A stretch of DNA of 64,000 bases from the NCBI RefSeq assembly GCF_004359215.1, contig NC_090610.1, positions 13,343,295 through 13,407,294 on the forward strand, read 5' to 3'. The translations under genes and the position numbers were made by a program. Shown piece after piece: positions 31,601 to 45,202 of this stretch. The stretch's first letter is position 1, and the number at the start of each line of letters is the position of its first letter. The DNA is from Bremia lactucae. Taxonomy: Eukaryota > Oomycota > Peronosporomycetes > Peronosporales > Peronosporaceae. Below the pieces are notes generated by a model, which worked only from the letters and a program-made list of their open reading frames with translations, did not search any database and was not told the DNA's origin.

Positions 31601-34600
31601 TGCTCATCCCCCGTCGTAAGGATAGTTGTATCTCATCCGAAAGCATTCCTTGATCGCTTGCGGTCTTGAGCAGGAAATCAACAATTGTATTCTGCACCAT
31701 AGTGTGCTGAGACCAAAGCTCTATACCGTCTTCACTCATTGATGGTGAAAATCTTTCCCACAATTTTACAAATCCGACAAAATCCTGTAGCTTAGTTTTG
31801 CGCATTTCGAAAGTATCACGACCAAAGCGATGAAATAATTCGTCGATCTGTACCATTGATGATAATGCTTGTAACAATTGCAAGCGTGAAGACGATGCCA
31901 AAGGGCTTGTGTGCCTCCACATCGTCAAAAACGTTGAGTAAAATGTTTCGATACAAAATCTTGCATTTGTATTGTCATTCGATAAAAGGTGTACCAAGCA
32001 CAACTCAACCGGAAATTTTGACTGAACTAGCTCTGCTTTTCTTAAATCACGCGAAGAGCCTTCTATAAAATTACGAAGGCTTGCTAATATACTATCCGGT
32101 TGATTAGCCTTTGATAGACTTATGCTAGAGTGCAAGTAGTGCCCAACGCCTTGTTCCAAATATGGTGGACGCTGCTTCCACAAAAAGTTACTGTTTTTCT
32201 TAGTCGCAATAGAAATTTCTGCTTCCAGTGTTTCCCAATTATTTAATGTCTCCAAACATTTGTAGCGCTGCCACCGACACCGTACTGCATCAGCCTTGAC
32301 TGAAACGACAGTGGCATCATCCAAACATTCCATTTGCGAATGTAGTATGCTTTCAGCTTTCTTATATAATGATATCGCAAGTGGAAGGTCCCCAGACAAC
32401 TGTGCTTCGAGCGCTTGTTTGGATTCAGGAATTGTACTGCACGCTATTGACAAAGCTGTCAAAAAGTTACGTTTACGCACCGTGCCTAACAATTTGTGAA
32501 GCAAGTCCCAGCAATTCGTCACCAATTCGTTTAACTCCAAGTCTGTGTTGGACTGAATTTTGTAAGTTAATATTTCTTCGAGTGCCAGCTCACAAATATG
32601 ATATTTCCCGCTGGATAAACCAGCATCTCCGATCGTCTCAGGTCGAAGTGGAATCAAATCACAAAGTCTTGGGTTTCCTATAATAGCCTTTAAATAAGCA
32701 GACACAATGCAATCAACGTAAATGGAAGATGTCTTGGAGAGTATCAAAGTCTCATTAAGTTTCTCCGTAAGCCGCTTCGCGATTCCAATCTTTTCAAACT
32801 GGTAATTTCCGGTGATTGATGAAAATAGTGCGCTGAACACTAGGCCCGAAGTCTCGACGGATATTTCACAGAGAGCCATAACAGGATCGACAATGTCTTG
32901 CTGTGTTATTTGAATGTCAGGATATTCACCTACACGGTACGACCTTTTCATCATTACGTGTCCTTGGCGTTGATTTCGCTCTCGAATTATCTGAGCCTCT
33001 TCTCTCTTCTTCAAGAAACCATGCTGGTCTTGAAAATACAATTTTGATACCTTGTCTTTATTAGACGGCACTTTGTCAGTGGTATGATCTACCGCGGCGC
33101 GTTGCTTCAAAAAACGAACTTGACCCGGCGCAACATTTGTTTCTCCAGAAGATTGGCTGTAGCTTAGCCTTGATCCACGAGATGCTACAACTCACAACAC
33201 ACTTGCGTCAATAAGAATCTTAGTATAGCAAATGTAAATGAACTTACTTAGCGCATTGGAATACAGCTGCGACTGCATCTTGCTTTCAAGTGGCTGAGAG
33301 TAAGCAGAGTATTTAGTAGAACTATTTAATTGCTGTCTCGACTCGGAATGGGCGCTGAGCGCATCCGCTTCCACCGAGAAAAGCGGCAACATTGACTGTG
33401 ATTTTGACTCCCAGCTCGCATCGATTTGAGTATCTGAGTACTCTCCGCTGCCTAATGAACTTGCAAACAATGGTTGCTTGAATTCCTTGCTATTCTCTGA
33501 CATCCCGATTAGTATATTGGTAGCATACAGGACCCATCTATCGTCAAAATCGGGCGAGTATAAAGATCCAAAGATCGCAAGAAGGCGATCACTGCAGGAA
33601 TTCATCGCAATTGCAGAGGTATTCCAAAAATCAAATGCTTCCTTTCTGCGAGAAGCATCCGGGTCGCACAATCCATGGAGCAGCGAGACTTTAATTTTCG
33701 ATTTTGACTGATCTGATATGCCTATATGGTATAGTTCTTTTGCCAAGGTGAACAGCAGCGCGCGGGATTCTGATGTATGCCCTTCATAGTGCCTAAATAC
33801 GTCGATACCGCCTTCAAGTGCATTTGCTACAAGACGATCGATCTCTGACACAGTTAAATTATTCAAAATACATTTTATAACACGAAGGGTACCGAGCTGC
33901 ACTTCAGAATGCCTATGGGCAACAAAGCGGCCCAGAACTGACTGCACGTGTGTGAAAATGTCTTTCACGACAGCATCATTTCGACACGCATGGTTTATAA
34001 TATCAATCGCAAACAGAGCCCATGCATCCACCAGAATAGCTCTTGGTAGGACAAAAGATACACGCTGGAGCATGACAGAGTCAATGATATTTGCCTGATC
34101 CAGCGAAGCATAGCGAAGTATTGCCAAAAATCGACCAAAATCTTCTTCGTCGTATGCTTTGATAATTAAGCTTTTTAGTTTGCACATAAAAGCGTCGGTG
34201 TCAATTTGACGAGTAGTCTGCAAATACAATCCTCCGACTTCAGCTGCCAGGGTGTATAGGGGAGTCGTCTTGCTTGTCATAACAAGCAAGATGCCATCTT
34301 CGATCGTATGATCTGATACTTGGACTCGTAGCTTGCTTATGTGCCCAGCGGTTAGCATCGCACTTACAATTTGAAGAGCAGCGAATTGCTTGGCATTGTT
34401 CAGCTTAATATCCCCATCTTCAGAAATTATGTGAATAATTAGCTCTCGCGCATCAATATAAATAAGATTTTTCCACAAAGCGATCAATTTGGTCACAAGC
34501 AGCACGTTATTGTCACAAACTAATTTATTTCGATTGGGGCATAGATGGATGAGCTCATTAACGAATTGACTGGCAGTATCAATAAAAGGCGTTACTGCGA

Positions 34601-37600
34601 CATTTTGCCAAGAATCCAGCACAAGGCTGCAGCAGTCACGCAAAATATAATTAAATTCAGGAGCCATTTGTGCTGCGTTTACGTCTAGAAGAGTTTCAAT
34701 AACTGCACGCAACCACGACTCCGAATACAGAAAGAAAACGTCCGGAACATTGAGTACCACTTTTGCCAAAAATAATCGAACATTTAAGCCTGTCGACGCC
34801 TCAACGATCACGTTAAATATCTTTTTCATCCAGCCAGGCATTGAATTGGTGCTCCAACTAGAGCCAAAATCCGTCTTCATTTGCACCAGAACGCGAAGCA
34901 GAGGGATCATGCAAGGGTGTTGATTGAGATCATCTAGCTTGACAATAATATTCTGGAAATTAGCGACCGCCTGATCGATGTCTATTGAAGCCGTCATTGT
35001 GGAGGGGCCTACCCGCTCAGCATCCATACTTAAGCTGCTTGATGTGAAAAATTGAAGCGCAGTAGATTCCGTACGCTTTTGGTTCGTGCTTGCCATGTTG
35101 CTCGTGTCGAGTTTTGACTGTAAAGAAACTGTCGATAAAGTTGATAAAGGAATAGTGGTAAATATTTCAGTTTCGGCGGCCAATTCGTATTGACGCGCGG
35201 GATCTACAATATTGCTCCAGAGTGCAGGCTGGAACAAGATTTGATCGTATAACTTTTCCTGCTTTTGTGTCCGAGAGACGGCGGAGAGCAGACATCTATA
35301 CGCTGCACAACAGGCCATTCGATTCAGCTCATCGACGTTGCTGTACTCCTTCGTTACTAATTTGCTTGCACACTTACACACGAGCATAGTGAATTCGCGA
35401 CCTTTGCCATTAGTGTGCCCCAGAAATGCTGCGTTAATATCAGTTCGGATAAGCTCACCGTCAACAAGACGATACAAAATATCAACAAGCGAATATGCCA
35501 CATAAACACCAATTTGACAACCTCTTGATTGAACATCAGCTGATGCTGATATTAAAGTCGCGAGTACGCTGATAACACTTAATCTCTTTGGTATACTTTC
35601 CATCAAGTAAAATTGCAACATTACTTCTCCTGTCTGGCACTCCAATAAGGGTGTGAATACTTCATCGAGAAGCACTCGACGAATAGAAACATCCAGCGTT
35701 GAATCCAGAAGTACCTCAAGCAATTCTGCTAGCTGAAGCCGCATATTATCAGCGTGTACTGTACTTTCAATCTGTAAACCACTGCCGAGCGTAATACAGA
35801 ACCTTGCAAGCATTTGCTTAATTTCGGTGTAAAATACATGTTTTTCTGCCTCTTTCAAACTCGGGTAGATGATTTTGAGGTAGGCAACTGATTTGCTTCG
35901 CTCGATCACACCCAAAAGCTCCAAAAAAAGCATGTGAAACGTATTAAAGTCCTTTGAATCACGAATGACATCGGTAGAAACGATAGGAAACTCGTCAAAG
36001 ACAAATTCAACAAGAGCATCCAGTGTCATTTTTAAAACTTGCTCTTCTGAGGAAACAAGGACAGAGGTAGGCCCCAGCAGTCGAAGCAGTCGTAAGCTAT
36101 TTGCTTTTACTAAATAGCTGCATCCCCGCTCTTTAAGCAAACGCGTGACGGCATTTTGGATGTCGAGGATTGGATCAATGCACAGAGCCTGTATGAAACT
36201 TGCTGAGCAATGCAACCACAACTCCAAAATATAGTAAAGGACTTGCAAGTTTGATAGAGCCCGTTGTGTATTAGCTTTGAAAGCGTCCAGACTGTCGACA
36301 AAATGCTTAGCGTTTGGCAGTAGCGTTTTTGTGAACATATCCCAGTCGGCTGACCTTGGCGTATAGACTTTAAAACTGGTAACTTGACGAAGAATATCTA
36401 AGAATGCATTGACAACGAAGTCGTTGTCTAAAGACAGCGACGCCAGCTCGCTGGCGCACCTTTTCCACACTGCAAGTGAAGCAATCACATGGGTCATATC
36501 GCTATAAATGAACGCATACTTCTGCCGATCATAAGGTTTCAAAAATATATCAGTAATTCTCCATCCACAAGCAGCCGCCCCCTTCAGCGCTGCAGCAATA
36601 ACAAGACGATCGTGCGGTGCACCGTTCCCATGATCGAGTACTTTGCTTGCTATCAGTGCGAACATTTCCGCGTGTTTGTCGGCCTCAGGAAAACCAGCAA
36701 TGCCAGCACATAAAACCTGGAAGTAACAGGATGATTAAGCATTTATCATACTTAACGCATTACAGATAATGAGACGCACCTTGCTTCCAAACAATGACAG
36801 CGATGATATTGTCTCCGACTGCTTGTCAAAAGTTTCGCTACTATCTACGTGAGCCAAGCACTGCTTTAAGTTCAACAAAATTAAATCTACTGTTTTCTGG
36901 AATTGATTTGCCCAGTCTGAACTATGTACGGTCAAATAGGAACAGAAATCCTCAATTTTTCCAACCAAACTTGTATCGTGTAGTGACATACTAGTTGAAC
37001 GAAGAAGTGCCTGAAGAATCCTCTCAGTTACAGCCCTACGAAAAGATCGATTATCCACATCGATACTATTACATAATATCATATTTTCGTTTTCCATAGA
37101 TGACTTTACATAAGTGCAAATTGAAATTACAACAGACATATAAGCTGCAATCTCATCAGACCGCTTCGATGAATCCTCCCAAGGGCCATCGTAACTTAAA
37201 AAGGTCGAAATGGCCCACGAAAGTGTCTCCTCGCAAGTGTCAAAGCTTGTGCTATTCACTTCTGCAGCATGCTTACGCTTCAAATTTTCTCTTCTAGACT
37301 TTATAAACTTCTCAAGAAAAACTTGTGTCTTTTCACCGAGGATGTCCACGTACCAAACATAGCTTTCGATAGATGCTGAAAGTTGATCCATCCAAACAAT
37401 TGTGATATCTGTATTGGCAAGTGCGCTGATTGGAACCAGTACACCAATAATCGATTCACCACTGTGCTTTAATTCGTAGCTCTGCATCCATTCGGGAATC
37501 GATTTATCAACTAGCACGCTAAAGGACATAAAAATACGTCGGCACAGTTGGCGAAACAGGACTTCGGGTGCCGTAGAATGCCGAAATAGCCATTCTGTCG

Positions 37601-40600
37601 TTTGCTGTAGAGAAGTGCCTTTACTTGATATGTTTTCATTCAAAAAAAGGTGAGAGAAGCGACAAATTCCACGTTCGATTTTCAATACAGCTTTTGTAAT
37701 CACATCATGCGATATAACAACTCCTCCGATCCGATTTTTAGCATCTCGATCGCACAAGCGTAAAGCGTAGAGAAGGTTCATCAAGCACGACAGAGCGCAT
37801 TGCGAGAATGTTTTTCCATCTTCTTCATTTAAAGATCGAAGAAAGCAACTAATAGAGAGTGCTGCGCTACTCCTTTGCATAGCCCCGGGATGGCGACACA
37901 GCGAAAAAATTCTTTTAAAAATACCGTCAGTCTTACAATTTTTAATGGCGAGCGACAGTAATACGGCAATACTTCTAGCAGACAGCGTACGTACAGCAGT
38001 TTCTGGGTCCGAAAAATTACTTACGAGTATATCCACCATACCTGCATACTCAAAGGGAAACGAACCGCTATTTGCAGTCAGCCAGCGAAGCAGCTGAAAT
38101 TGAAGTGGCTCGAATAGAGATCTGCAAATTTTCTCAGGGTCTGTAGCTAATTGCATCACCCGCTTTAATACTTCACGCCACATTTCATAAAACTCGGTTT
38201 TCTTCCCGGCTGGGTGTGGATGTGTCGTTGTTTTTCCGCACAAAAAGCAAACCAAGGCATGATAGCCCTCACATGCACTGACTTTTAGACGCCGATTAGA
38301 GCTTTTACACGCTAAAGTTCCGAGATGAGATAAAATTTCATTCATTGCCAATGACGCCGACACCTCGCCTAGCTGAAGTTCTAGCCGAAAATAAGGTGAT
38401 GAGTTCATTTTTATCATGCTATTAGAATTGATTACAGACGGAGGCTCGCTCATCAGCAATGAAATGTTACCGCCACAATTTCCAAGTAATAGCAGCAAAC
38501 GACGTTGCAGTTGGGTAAAATTCGATATTTCGTCCGTGTTCACTGTATCCGTTCCTCTCGGCTTCATCAACCATAATTCTTTATCACTAAGCCCTTCTTG
38601 ATCAAGATATTCCAAGAGCAGTGGAAGAAGATCAGAAATTGAATCCTCCAACTCGTTCGGACGCTGTATTTGCCAGCGTTCTAGCGTCGTGACGGCAACA
38701 ATAGCGGCTGGAAGAAATGATCTGCCAAGTTCTAATAGTGGCTTGACAACGCCAACCATGCTACGAATTGTTACCAATTCTCCCGGAGCAGTCAATATAA
38801 ACTCAGAGCACCTCAGAAGTAGCTCATCCTGATAAAATTGTGCTTGAGCGGTAACTTGTTCGATAAAAGACGTAAACTTATCGCGAAACTGCCGAGTTGT
38901 GGTAAGAGTTGCAGGTGACTCAAAATATACCAAACCGTTCATAGCAGCAGCCACCACTGTCCCAATACGGTAAAAGCATGACACCAGCGGTGCTTTAGCA
39001 GCAAGAGAGATAATCTGCTCCACAATTAAAGGTATCTGTATAATTAGAACCAACAAGGCGTGTCAAAGCTAAAGCAATGTGTGGGTCTAGAGCAAATTGA
39101 CGCACCCATGGTTGCAATAAGGAGTTGGGCATTTTACCGAGGACTCTCTCAACAAATGCAGTCAAATTGAGCATGATAGAGTGATCGCGGGGTACGGTAG
39201 GCTAGGGTCGAGCGTAGTAAAATGTCAATGAACGCAATGGCTATAGCTAAGTATGTGCGTGTGGTGACTTACTGTGTACCTGATCGTATCTTTTCCATTG
39301 TTTGTTGCATGCAGATCGAATTGATACGATAGGTCAAGCTGACTGATGATGTCAAGAACATGCTTGACGGTTGAGTCGAAAAAAATAGCTTGCAGAGTTC
39401 TCCTCGTATTCTTATGGTCGCCCATTGGCACATCGATGTTGCTGGTTTCTACCGGCATCGGGGTGGCATCAACAAGCCCTTCGGTCCGAAGTCGAAGTAT
39501 AGCCAGCCAAAATCCTTCATACTCGAAGAGAAGATTTGTCACGAACTCACCTGTATTTGGATGATATATAACCTGTCGGCAAATAAATTGATTATGTTCG
39601 CAATGACATGTAATTAAAAAAGCGTCGTCGTACGACTTCATCTGACTCTGTGACGCTTGAAATGCTAAGCATCAGTGTATGCAGCACGAAGCGATTAATG
39701 AGAGGATCTAATACGGTCCATTTCGATAAAGAAACCAATACTGCAGCAATCGGCTTGTGTACTACCACTTTTGACTTCCAGTGGCACTGAGGATAAGCTG
39801 TCATCAGATGACACATCATGTCCCCAAAAAACTTGACGAAGCTTTCACCAAGAACAACATCGTGACGCTAAATTACATATGAACAACAATTAGCGCACGC
39901 AGCGACCAGCAATTAGCACTTTAAAAACTTACCTGCTGCACAAACTGTCCAATACACTGCAAGTACTGAGAAAATAGGGGCCACCTCCACGCCACGGCTT
40001 TCGTATCAAGTGCTAAAAGAGATTCGCCATACAATTTCAATTTATTTTCAATTCTTGTGTAGCCTTTCGCCCCAAGGTAGAGATAGATTGACGATGCGAG
40101 CCAGCCAATGCATTGTACAGCGAATGACATTGTCGACGTGCCAGCGGTAGAATTGGAAACGTCTGGCAAAACTTCTTTTAAGATCTTATTCAAGCATTTT
40201 TTGCGAGAATCATCATGAACTTCCGATAAATATGTATTTACAACTTGCAACACCGCGTTTGAGCAAGCAAAAGCATGCTCTTTGATCTGACCAGATGAAT
40301 TATGAAGGCTTGTCAATTTATGAAATCAGGTCGTCCAGAATTATAGAGATTTACCGTTTTATTTTCGCTCTCGCAACAATATTGTACGTAGGAAAACCAA
40401 AGCTCGCCATTTTCGCCGATCTCTTGTTGAAATATCTGCGCGTGCTTCGCTAAAAAGGTCTCAGCCGAATTCGTTACCTGGAAGCGAGAAAGGTTGCCGC
40501 TGACTGTCGTTGCGAATACTGTAAGCAAGTACCTGCATCAATAAAGTAAACGCAAGCATTAAATTAAGATTCAATTGCAGCATTTGTTTGACCGTACGAG

Positions 40601-41417
40601 TAAATCTTCTTCTTCCTGGCTTCATCCTGCTTATATCTCTCTTTATTACATTCTAAAAGCCGAGCTAATGCAAATAAAAGCCCACTTATCAACATCATTT
40701 CGGGCCCATTACTTGAAAATTGTTTTTCCAATTCAATTTCGATCCAACTGAGCAACGGCGGTACATTGCCACTCGTATCTCGAGGAAACTTTTCCACTAA
40801 GTGGCCAATCAGCTCCAGCATCTGGCCTTTAGCCGTCTGCATTGCTTTTGAGAACTTGATGTCATTAAACAATTTTTCTACGTACGCTCTTGGATCAATG
40901 TCATCATTACCTACTTGATTGGCTGTGTATTTCAGCACATTTGTCACTACCTGTCAGTAACGACAAAATTATAACTGAAGGATCCAAACTCAATAGTGAT
41001 TACAGTTCTTACTGTTACTGCCTGGGCTTTTACACGACTATATGAATCAGCATGCGCTGTCTGCTGGCAGGCTTTGAATAAATCCACGACATGTTGTTTG
41101 GAGAGAGCCGGATGCGTCCCGTAGACCTTCAAAAATTTCGCTAGTAAGTCAAGCACGCCACCTCTTGCTGCAGAGATTTCACGTTTACGTGCGTCGTCTG
41201 CAAAATTGGCGCTAGAACTTAAGAAACGTAGAAGATTCGGCGGGTCAGTGCTTTGAAACAAAAGGATGGTGCATTGCTGAGCCGACGCGCGCGAAAGCGC
41301 CATGGCTTCCTCAACCTCCGTCTGTAGGTGAGCTAGTGTCTCTTCTACACTGTCGACAGCATACTCATGCGCCAAAAAGGCCGCCAATTCTTCGAGCCGT
41401 TCGCTGAGCTTGGTCAT
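28637..41417 (-). CDS. PRKDC: DNA-dependent protein kinase catalytic subunit (about 3990 residues, 13 exons)
   Basis: The PIKK that, with Ku70/Ku80, holds and phosphorylates broken DNA ends in non-homologous end joining. Exons on the minus strand: 41417-41013, 40950-40598, 40532-40355, 40286-39933, 39867-39634, 39572-39273, 39201-39106, 39035-36780, 36716-33248, 33184-30792, 30714-30569, 30498-30095, 30021-28637. All introns are GT-AG, phases match, and the total is 3991 codons with stop; human DNA-PKcs has 4128 residues. Diagnostic parts: FLVKGGEDLRLDQR at the start of the kinase domain, the catalytic loop GIGDRHLDNF (about residue 3747), the activation segment IGIDFGVSFG (about 3767), PELIPFRYTRQ, and a FATC end LLGRTFQGWMPWV. 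This end separates DNA-PKcs from ATM, ATR and TOR. The N-terminal HEAT region includes PLVSCFYRIG as in DNA-PKcs. No stop or frameshift was found. The exon 5 donor (39634 or three bases away) is the least certain boundary. Confidence 0.94.
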
Positions 41418-41631
41418 CCCACTTCAACTGGCAAAATATTAAATTATTAAAGAATGAGCGCAGAAATCTGACACCTATTGTGGTTTTCCCTTTCTTTATC
41501 ACTGTCGTACTAATTAAATTTAGTGTCTCATCAATTACCAATTACAGGCTGCAGGAGGGACAAAAGACGGAAAAGACGGAATACCAAGATATTCAAGCCA
41601 CTGAATATAATGAGAGCGATCACCCTATTAT
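41418..41631. other. Upstream region of DNA-PKcs
   Basis: About 200 bases between the DNA-PKcs start and the presumed copia LTR. No clear TATA or initiator could be assigned. The promoter is short or overlaps the retroelement. Confidence 0.35.
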
Positions 41632-42155
41632 GTAATGGAATATACTGTGTATGTAAGATCGATGCGGACCCCCGTCAATTAGTTTAGTTACGTAGCCTCG
41701 CACCTTAAATTTCGGAAATAAAATTATCATTGCTATAATTCACTGTACATACACCAATTTTGTCAGGGCAAGGAAGATCAGGAGGTCTCGGCGGCCTAAA
41801 CGGCCGCGTCGATGCCCACCACTCGTTGAGGTAAGGGCGAAAAGGTGTGCTATTTCTGTTGCTATGTGTGTATACGCAAATTGAAGAAGTGCTCATCGCT
41901 GATGTGGCAGCTCATGTAGAAAACGAGGATGGCCTGTGCTCTAAGGAGAAACTTGGAGAGTAAAAATATATGTATTGCTTGATCGTGGCGCTCGCGCCCG
42001 ATCTTACTTTGTCTTGTTGTCTTTGGTTCTCAAGCGCCCGTTCCCAGTAGCCGACCGGTTTCGCAACTGCCCATGTGACTTCTCCCAAGAGTCGTCCTGC
42101 ACGCGACTGCTCACATCAGTTTCCAACACTCCTTCCCGAATCATGGGAGAGTCAG
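41632..42155 (-). mobile_element. Presumed copia 3' LTR
   Basis: On the minus strand a candidate begins TGTGGTCTGACTCTCCC just after the RNase H end of the copia element and ends ATATTCCATTACA at 41632. It has TG..CA ends and an AT-rich TATATTTTT stretch inside. No second copy is in the window to confirm the limits. Confidence 0.35.
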
Positions 42156-42169
42156 ACCACAGTAGTACT

Positions 42170-42881
42170 TACCTACTTTAGATCCACCTATAAACGCAGT
42201 TCAAGCACCCGTGGAGCTGGCAACGCCTTCGTCAGCAGATCAACTAGCATGTCGTGTGACTTTACGCAACTTGGCTTGATAAACATTAGTAGCATAATCT
42301 CGCAGAAACTTGAGCTTCACGTCCACATGCTTGCCGCTTGCCGAGCTGGCCTCGTTTTCGATTTGTTTCATAGCCGCTTGATTTTCCATAGCTAGTACAA
42401 TCGGTGTCTTGACTCGCAGTCCGAGCTCGGAATATAGCTACTTCAATCCTAGCGCCTCTTGACCTCCTGCAGCTGCAGCAACAAACTCTGCCTCTGCAGT
42501 CGAGACGGCAACCGCAGACTGTTTTTTGCAGTGCCATCCGATAGTTGCTCCATTAACCATGGTAACAGCCGCACTCACAGACTTGCGATCCTTGCGGTCA
42601 CCAGCGAAGTCTGCATCCGTGTAGCAGCTGATGCGAACTGGGATCATCATTCCTTCATCCGCGCGAAGGTGTAGCTTAAGGTCTCGAGTGCCAATTAAGT
42701 ACCGACCAATTCGTTTGGCTAATTTCCAGTCTTGTAGCGTCGGTGCATGGCATTGTCGTGTGGCCCTATGCACCGCAAAGCCGATATCAGGTCTGGTGCA
42801 CCGAGCCACCCAAAGAAGACTTCCGACCAATGACTGGAACCCCTTTATGCTCGGTAGCCCGTCCACACCGCCCGAGGTCAC
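42170..42881 (-). pseudogene. Copia RNase H and pol C terminus
   Basis: The minus frame has FQSLVGSLLWVARCTRPDI, ISCYTDADFAGDRKDRKS and STAEAEFVAAAAGGQEA, the Ty1/copia RNase H with catalytic D, D and E positions. After a frameshift near 42440 it continues to DLLTKALPAPRVLELRL at 42180-42240, the usual end of copia pol. Confidence 0.85.
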
Positions 42882-44282
42882 CGGTAGCGTTACTTCGCCA
42901 AATCAGGCTGTTCCTCTCCGATTGGCGACCGTACTGCTTTCGAGATCAAAACGTGTAATCATGTCGCCGATCGTGCTTGCTTGGTTTAACATATAGCCTG
43001 CTCCTTCTGGCTCGACTTGCATACCGAGGAACTTGGCTGCCTCCCATAGGTTCTTCAGCTCGAGCACTTGCATCCCAGCGATGAATTCATCCACACGATC
43101 TGTGCTTGTCGCAGTACTAGCAAATCGTCGACGTATGTACCAATAACTGAAGTTCCTCCAGTATCCGCTTTGTAGAATATACAAGTATCCGTGATGCATT
43201 GGACGAATCCAAGTTCGAGGAGAGTATTTCTGAGAAGTTGGTGCCAAAGACGCCCAGCTTGTTTAAGCCCATACAAGCTTCGTTTAAGACGCTACGATAG
43301 CTCTTTCACGCTTGTAACTCCCAGAGTTTGCAACAACTCCGCCGGTATCTTCATGACATCGGGGATATAAAGCTAAATATCGTACTCGTCTTCAGGCATC
43401 GCTTTGACATAGGCCGCCGGGACGTCTCCGTGCCTAGCGCGCACACCCCAAATCATCGATAGCATTAAAATCACTCTGATGTTGCCGATTTCCATCACTA
43501 ATATAATCAATCCTGAGCAGTTACTCGTTTCCACACGCGACGAGGCGCGCTTTAAACCTTTCAACCTGCCCGTCGCCACGTCGCTTCGTCTTGTACACCT
43601 ACTTCGTGTGAAGTCGCTTGGCGTCAGGAATACACTTGATTATTGTCCATGTTTCATTTTTTTCTAGTGACCTCAGCTCTTCAACTTCCGCTTGCGCCCA
43701 GAGGTCACTGTGGGGGCTGCGCCGGGCCTCCCTATAGTATTTCGGATCAGGCCCGTGACCAACAGATGGTGCGATGGGTGTATCCGTTGACACTTCCAAC
43801 ACTGCCAACACCATCATATGAGGCTCACCTTCAGGGACCAAATTTCCTTGATATTCGTCTGGCTCAAGCTGTCGACGCGACTTCTTCTTGCTCCGCATAG
43901 ATCTTCTGATGCTAGAGCCATTAGCACTCTTCGTGTCGATTCGCGCGTTTCGCGAACAACCCCCATTCCCGTTGGAAATTTCTCCACCCTCTCGAGTAAG
44001 ATGATCGCACGTCAGGACAGGAGCATGGCTGTTCTCGTTTGAAATGATCTCGGCGTCGCTTTCCGTTTCGAGCGCCTGACGTACTTGTTCGTTCGCAGCA
44101 GCACCCAGCGTCTCGATTGCGCTGATGTGGCGCGTCGTTATCACCTTCCGATCGCTGGCTAGCAAGACTTTGTAGCCTTTAGTCTCGTCATTTTTACCAA
44201 TGATGTACCCTCTCACCGCACGCCACTCAAAGTTTTTCTTCTTTGGATCTCTAAAGACCATGCAAGTCGACCCAAATATCAC
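42882..44282 (-). pseudogene. Copia reverse transcriptase and integrase C terminus, broken
   Basis: From 44282 downward: IFGSTCMVF..., RAVRGYIIGKNDETKGYKV, the integrase C-terminal domain, then a linker, and EVEELRSLEKNETWTI, the start of RT. Frames at 43579-43373 (HGDVPAAYVKA, normally D.AYL), 43276-43055 (MYGLKQAGRLWHQ, TYVDDLLV with the catalytic YVDD) and 43247-42903 follow in different registers. At least three frameshifts or stops make it non-functional. Confidence 0.85.
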
Positions 44283-44850
44283 GATCCCAGTTAAGTCAGG
44301 AACTTGTCCGGTCAGAAGCTCGAGGGGTGAAGCCTTGTTTGCGTTTGCACGAGTTGGACTGCGGCTTAAAATGTACGCGGCGTAGTCTGCAGCATCGCTT
44401 CAAAACGTGAGGGCAATTGCCGAGCCAAAAAGTATGCATCGAAATATATTCATGATGGTTCGATGCATACGCTCAGCTTTCCCGTTGCTTGCTTGAGTCG
44501 CGGCTTCGCTCACCTGACGAGCCACTCCTTGTTGCTTACATAGCAGGTCCATGTTTGCATATTCACCTCCTCCATCCGTACGTAGGACATGTACGCGACA
44601 TCCGAAACGCTTCTCAAAGAAAACGAGAAAGTGTTCGAGCTTTTTCGCAGCTTGGTATTTTGTTTTGCCCGCGAATACACGCACGTAATTCGTCTTGTGG
44701 TCCACGAAATTTACCAAATAACGGTTGCCATGTCGATCAAGACGCTTGATCGGCCCTTTCAGGTCACTGCAAATGACACCTCCCACGCGATCTATTGGCG
44801 AGTTTTTTCCTGAATCCTGCATGGACTGGCGGGACTTGGTTGCCTTTCCC
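44283..44850 (-). pseudogene. Copia integrase core
   Basis: The frame at 44822-44400 contains ICSDLKGPIKRLDRHGNRY, VHVLRTDGGGEYANMDL and NGKAERMHRTIMN, giving the D, D and E of the integrase catalytic triad. Stops flank it on both sides. An almost identical copy is at 52449-52871. Confidence 0.88.
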
Positions 44851-45202
44851 TAGGCGCAGATCTGACAGTTCACACGCGTGAAGTCCGTAAGCTTGATTCC
44901 CGACTCGGGCTCACGGGCCATTCGCTGGACGGTGTCGAAAGATAATTGGCCAAAACGAACGTAAAAGTCCATCAGGGAGCCTTCTTAAACTTCCGATGAA
45001 CGTGGTTCCCTGACAATTGCGCTCATTAACATGTCTTGAAAAGACTTAGATGGGAGCTTACGACAGCGAAGATTTACCACCAGCACGTTCGACTCTAGTT
45101 TGAGGTGAAAAAACACCTGTGACGGTGTGCCCTTTGTAATAACCATGCCTCCGTGACGCGATTCGATGCGACATCCTTGCTGAGCTAAAAGTCCAAATGA
45201 TA

